From: an uncultured Burkholderiales bacterium
Lineage (GTDB): Bacteria > Pseudomonadota > Gammaproteobacteria > Burkholderiales > Burkholderiaceae_C
Direction of reading: 5' to 3'
Assembly (NCBI GenBank): GCA_903926695.1
Contig: CAIYKK010000189.1
Coordinates: 1-9,410 of the forward strand
DNA: 9,410 bases
Shown one piece after another: positions 6,990-9,410 of the stretch. The notes beneath the pieces were generated by a model. It saw only the letters and a program-made list of their open reading frames with translations. It had not been told where the DNA came from and searched no databases. Position 1 is the stretch's first letter, and every line of letters begins with the position of its first letter. Both the position numbers and the translations under genes were made by a program.

Positions 6990-7976
6990 ATGAGAGTCAT
7001 TGAAATCACCTCTTTTGGCGGGCCTGACGTGCTGCGTTTGGCCCAGCGGCCTGCGCCCGTGGCGGGCAGCGGCGAGGTGCTCATTCGCGTTGCGGCCTCC
7101 GGCGTGAACCGTCCCGATGTGCTGCAGCGCACCGGCAATTACCCGGTGCCGCCCGGCGCCTCGGACATTCCGGGGCTGGAAGTGGCGGGCGAGATTGTCT
7201 CCGGCGATGCCGGGGCGATGGCGGCGGCTGGTTTCAAAATCGGCGAGCGCGTTTGCGCGCTGGTGGCGGGCGGCGGCTATGCCGAATTTTGCGTGGCGCC
7301 TGTCGGGCAATGCCTGCCAGTGCCGCCGGGCCTGAGTGATGTCGAGGCGGCTTCGCTGCCGGAAACGTTTTTCACGGTCTGGAGCAATGTTTTTGAGCGG
7401 GCTGCCCTGCAGCAAGGCGAAACCCTCTTGATTCAGGGTGGCTCCAGCGGCATTGGCGTGACGGCTATCCAGATCGCCAAGGCGATGGGTGCGACGGTGC
7501 TGGTAACGGCGGGCAGCGACGAAAAATGCGTCGCCTGCGTGGCACTGGGTGCCGATCACGCGATTAATTACAAAACCAGCGACTTTGCTCTGGAGGCCAA
7601 AAGGCTGACGAACGGGCAGGGCGTTGATGTCATTTTGGACATGGTGGCGGGCAGCTACGTGGCCCGTGAAGTCGAATGCCTGGCCGAAGATGGCCGCCTG
7701 GTCATCATTGCGCTGCAGGGCGGCATCAAGGCTGAGTTCAATGCCGGTCTGGTGCTGCGTAAGCGCTTGAGCATCACCGGCTCGACGCTGCGGCCCCGCT
7801 CGCTGGCTTTTAAAACGGCGATTGCGGCGGCACTGAAGGATAAGGTCTGGCCCTTGATTGCCAACGGCAGCATCAAGCCGGTGATTTACAGCACGTTTGC
7901 CGCCGCTGACGCGGCCAAAGCCCACGCGCTGATGGAGTCCAACCAGCATGTCGGAAAAATTGTTTTAACCTGGTAA
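6990..7976 (+). CDS. NAD(P)H:quinone oxidoreductase, zinc-independent MDR superfamily, PIG3-like
   Basis: A 328-residue medium-chain dehydrogenase/reductase of the quinone oxidoreductase type, related to human TP53I3/PIG3 and E. coli Qor, predicted to use NADPH to reduce quinones. The N-terminal GroES-like domain carries GVNRPDVLQRTGNYPVPPG (38-56) and PGLEVAGEI (61-69), the PIG3-type signature. The structural-zinc cysteine cluster of alcohol dehydrogenases is missing, as expected. The Rossmann domain has the nucleotide loop IQGGSSGIG (148-156), followed by AMGATVLVTAGSDEKC, ALGADHAINYK (185-195) and GVDVILDMVAG (211-221). No Shine-Dalgarno is evident before the ATG, and no better start exists. 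It lies 36 bases after pnp and 24 before tpiA, probably in one transcript. The exact acceptor is unknown. The family is clear. Confidence 0.93.
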   Translation: MRVIEITSFGGPDVLRLAQRPAPVAGSGEVLIRVAASGVNRPDVLQRTGNYPVPPGASDIPGLEVAGEIVSGDAGAMAAAGFKIGERVCALVAGGGYAEFCVAPVGQCLPVPPGLSDVEAASLPETFFTVWSNVFERAALQQGETLLIQGGSSGIGVTAIQIAKAMGATVLVTAGSDEKCVACVALGADHAINYKTSDFALEAKRLTNGQGVDVILDMVAGSYVAREVECLAEDGRLVIIALQGGIKAEFNAGLVLRKRLSITGSTLRPRSLAFKTAIAAALKDKVWPLIANGSIKPVIYSTFAAADAAKAHALMESNQHVGKIVLTW

Positions 7977-8000
7977 CTGGTGAGCAACCAAAAAAATACT

Positions 8001-8762
8001 ATGAAAAAGCTGATTGCAGGAAACTGGAAATTGAATGGCAGCCTGGCTGCCAATGAGGCGCTGCTGACTGAACTGGCGCAAGGATTGCAAGCCAGCCCCG
8101 CCGCTTGCGATGTCGTGGTGTGTACGCCTGCGCCTTACCTGGCGCAAGTGCATGCTCTGAAATCCGCCCAGTCTGCCTTGGCGGTCCTGGAAGTGGGCGG
8201 GCAGGATGTTTCCACCCAGGCTTCCGGCGCTTATACCGGCGAGATCAGCGCGGCGATGCTCAAAGAGTTGGGTTGCCGCTATGTGATCGTGGGCCATTCC
8301 GAGCGCCGCCAGTACCACGGAGAAACCGATGCGCTGGTCGCCGACAAGGCCAAGGCTGCGCTGGCAGCGGGCATCACGCCTATCGTCTGCGTGGGCGAGA
8401 CACTGGCCGAGCGCGAAGCGGGTCGCACTGAGGAGGTAGTCAAGCGCCAGCTCGCCGCCGTGATTCATGCCAACGGCCACTGCATCAGCGAGATCGTCGT
8501 GGCGTATGAGCCTGTCTGGGCCATCGGCACCGGCAAGACCGCCTCGCCCGAAGAGGCTCAAGCCGTGCATGCTGTGCTGCGCGCCCAGCTCAAGGCGGCG
8601 ACGGATCAGTCGGCACGCATCAAGCTGCTGTACGGCGGCAGCATGAATGCGGCTAATGCGGCTTCGCTGCTGGCCCAGAGCGACATTGACGGCGGCCTGA
8701 TTGGCGGCGCTGCGCTCAAGGCGGCAGATTTTCTGAAAATTATTGCAGCAGCTTCTGTCTGA
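8001..8762 (+). CDS. tpiA: Triose-phosphate isomerase
   Basis: TpiA interconverts dihydroxyacetone phosphate and glyceraldehyde 3-phosphate in glycolysis and gluconeogenesis, in the cytoplasm, as a dimeric (beta/alpha)8 barrel. The ATG at 8001 gives 253 residues (E. coli 255). Catalytic residues are N8 and K10 in [10 protein letters not shown]99 in VGHSERR (97-103), and E170 in [14 protein letters not shown] (168-181), where residues about 171-181 form the closing loop 6. Phosphate-binding YGGS (211-214) and [10 protein letters not shown] (231-240) are intact. An in-frame GTG at 7980 would add seven residues (MSNQKNT). The ATG is preferred because the barrel's first strand begins directly after it, although an A-rich stretch and no clear Shine-Dalgarno precede it. 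It follows the quinone reductase by 24 bases and precedes secG by 33. Confidence 0.98.
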   Translation: MKKLIAGNWKLNGSLAANEALLTELAQGLQASPAACDVVVCTPAPYLAQVHALKSAQSALAVLEVGGQDVSTQASGAYTGEISAAMLKELGCRYVIVGHSERRQYHGETDALVADKAKAALAAGITPIVCVGETLAEREAGRTEEVVKRQLAAVIHANGHCISEIVVAYEPVWAIGTGKTASPEEAQAVHAVLRAQLKAATDQSARIKLLYGGSMNAANAASLLAQSDIDGGLIGGAALKAADFLKIIAAASV

Positions 8763-8784
8763 CTGTTGAGCAAACGCTATTAAA

Positions 8785-8790
8785 TTGGAG
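8785..8790 (+). promoter_or_regulatory. secG ribosome-binding site
   Basis: TTGGAG lies five bases before the ATG at 8796. It makes that codon the start rather than the in-frame GTG at 8790, which overlaps the Shine-Dalgarno itself. Confidence 0.75.
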
Positions 8791-8795
8791 TGATT

Positions 8796-9209
8796 ATGAA
8801 TAATGTTGTCTCGACCATTGTGCTGGCCGTGCAGATGCTGGCGGCGCTGGGCATGATTGGCCTGATTCTGGTCCAGCATGGTAAAGGTGCTGACATGGGT
8901 GCCGCTTTTGGCAGTGGTGGCTCTGGCAGTCTGTTTGGTGCGAGCGGTAGCGCCAATTTTTTGTCGCGCACTACTGGCATCTTGGCTGCGGTGTTTTTTT
9001 CCTGCACTTTGCTGCTGGCTTCCTTTGGCAATCCTGGCCCACGTACCAGTTCTAGCGTTCTGGAAGGCGTGGCTGTGACGGCACCCGCTCCTGCTGCTTC
9101 CGGGGCTGGACAGATTCCTGGCAGCGCCATTCCTGCTGCTAGTAACCTGACGGTTCCTGTGGAGCCAACCCCAGCGGCTTCCGGCGCTGCGCAAATCCCC
9201 ACGAAATAA
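8796..9209 (+). CDS. secG: Preprotein translocase subunit SecG
   Basis: SecG is the small accessory subunit of the SecYEG inner-membrane channel and promotes SecA-driven export. The product has 137 residues. It has two membrane segments, about 5-26 (VSTIVLAVQMLAALGMIGLI) and about 60-77 (TGILAAVFFSCTLLLASF). The conserved cytoplasmic loop between them reads LVQHGKGADMGAAFGSG (25-41), then a Gly/Ser-rich stretch, then SANFLSRTT (52-60). This layout is diagnostic. After residue 80 comes an Ala/Pro/Ser-rich tail of about 57 residues that includes a near-repeat, PAPAASGAGQIP (97-108) and PTPAASGAAQIP (124-135). The tail is longer than in E. coli SecG (110 residues). The gene lies 33 bases after tpiA and is followed by tRNA-Leu, an arrangement I recall from Burkholderiales. 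Confidence 0.95.
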   Translation: MNNVVSTIVLAVQMLAALGMIGLILVQHGKGADMGAAFGSGGSGSLFGASGSANFLSRTTGILAAVFFSCTLLLASFGNPGPRTSSSVLEGVAVTAPAPAASGAGQIPGSAIPAASNLTVPVEPTPAASGAAQIPTK

Positions 9210-9218
9210 GGTGATAAA

Positions 9219-9233
9219 GCTGTCGCCCACAGC
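9219..9233 (+). repeat. Short inverted repeat after secG
   Basis: GCTGT/ACAGC is a perfect 5-bp stem with a 5-nt CGCCC loop, 10 bases after the secG stop. AAAAA follows on the + strand instead of T's, so it is a poor terminator for secG. It may be a weak mRNA 3' structure or chance. Confidence 0.3.
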
Positions 9234-9255
9234 AAAAACCGGCAACATTTCAGGG

Positions 9256-9261
9256 TACACT
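9256..9261 (+). promoter_or_regulatory. Possible -10 element upstream of tRNA-Leu
   Basis: TACACT (four of six to TATAAT) lies about 65 bases before the tRNA 5' end, in the 116-base gap after secG. No good -35 is found at standard spacing, so the tRNA may instead be made by readthrough from secG. TAAAGT at 9290-9295 is another weak candidate. Confidence 0.25.
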
Positions 9262-9325
9262 CGTGACCTGTCTGGGAAGCAAAAAACTGTAAAGTTTCCT
9301 CATGCGATTCAGGCTGGCAAGCATC

Positions 9326-9410
9326 GCGGACGTGGTGAAATTGGTAGACACGCTATCTTGAGGGGGTAGTGGCGAAAGCTGTGCGAGTTCGAGTCTCGCC
9401 GTCCGCACCA
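9326..9410 (+). tRNA. tRNA-Leu(GAG), reads CUC/CUU codons
   Basis: An 85-nt class II tRNA with the CCA encoded at 9408-9410. The acceptor stem GCGGACG (9326-9332) pairs perfectly with CGTCCGC (9400-9406), with discriminator A9407 as expected for leucine. The anticodon stem CTATC (9353-9357) pairs with GGTAG (9365-9369) including one U-G. The 7-nt loop TTGAGGG holds the anticodon GAG at 9360-9362. The long variable arm (9370-9382) forms GGC/GCT with a GAAA loop. The T arm is GCGAG, TTCGAGT, CTCGC (9383-9399). The D region contains GGTGAAATTGGTAGACAC. The layout closely matches E. coli leuU. The gene ends on the last base of the window. Confidence 0.98.

Noticed and set aside
4755..7949. Open reading frame of about 1064 codons on the minus strand across pnp and the quinone oxidoreductase gene
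   Set aside because: Both + strand genes are in the same frame and GC-rich, so one antisense frame stays open through both. Its translation is rich in His, Arg, Gln and Ala and low in coherent motifs, typical of a shadow, while the + strand proteins are well-known families.
7980..8762. tpiA starting at GTG 7980 (260 residues)
   Set aside because: It adds seven residues outside the conserved barrel start and has no better ribosome-binding site than the ATG at 8001.
7965..9260. Open reading frame of about 431 codons on the minus strand over tpiA and secG
   Set aside because: It is antisense to two certain genes that share a frame. No ribosome-binding site or domain supports it.
1..9410. CRISPR arrays, insertion sequences, phage genes, toxin-antitoxin or defence modules
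   Set aside because: No regularly spaced direct repeats, transposase motifs, target-site duplications or such gene families were found on either strand by reading.

Overview
The window looks like chromosomal DNA of a high-GC betaproteobacterium, most likely Burkholderiales/Comamonadaceae (Polaromonas/Rhodoferax/Acidovorax-like). The basis is the gene order rpsO - pnp - PIG3-type quinone oxidoreductase - tpiA - secG - tRNA-Leu(GAG), which I recall from that family, usually with the nuo operon next, together with protein wording such as the S15 '[18 protein letters not shown]' core. The assignment rests on recall, not on a search. All genes are on the + strand.

Left part (1-1651): the 3' portion of a gene for a probable secreted zinc metallopeptidase of the M30 (hyicolysin-like) type. 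Its stop overlaps by four bases (ATGA) the start of a small exported protein of unknown function with a possible OB-like fold. This pair is the only accessory-looking content. Next come tsaD (tRNA t6A modification), with a GC-rich hairpin and a possible promoter very close to its start codon, and an orphan periplasmic binding protein of the LivK/Peripla_BP_6 type with no permease or ATPase gene beside it.

Right part (about 4180-9410): a housekeeping block. A TATAAT-type promoter precedes a roughly 130-nt structured leader and rpsO (ribosomal protein S15). A strong intrinsic terminator follows rpsO. The pnp (PNPase) leader carries a long imperfect hairpin that could be an RNase III site. After pnp come the quinone oxidoreductase, tpiA (triose-phosphate isomerase) and secG (Sec translocon subunit), closely spaced, with no recognisable terminator between them. 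The window ends exactly at the encoded CCA of a tRNA-Leu(GAG) gene.

Functionally the block joins translation (S15, tRNA-Leu, t6A synthesis), RNA decay (PNPase), central carbon metabolism (TpiA) and protein export (SecG). I see no CRISPR array, insertion sequence, prophage, toxin-antitoxin or defence module. The best candidates for undescribed biology are the RNA leaders of rpsO and pnp and the overlapping metallopeptidase/small-protein pair. No clearly new multi-gene system is visible.
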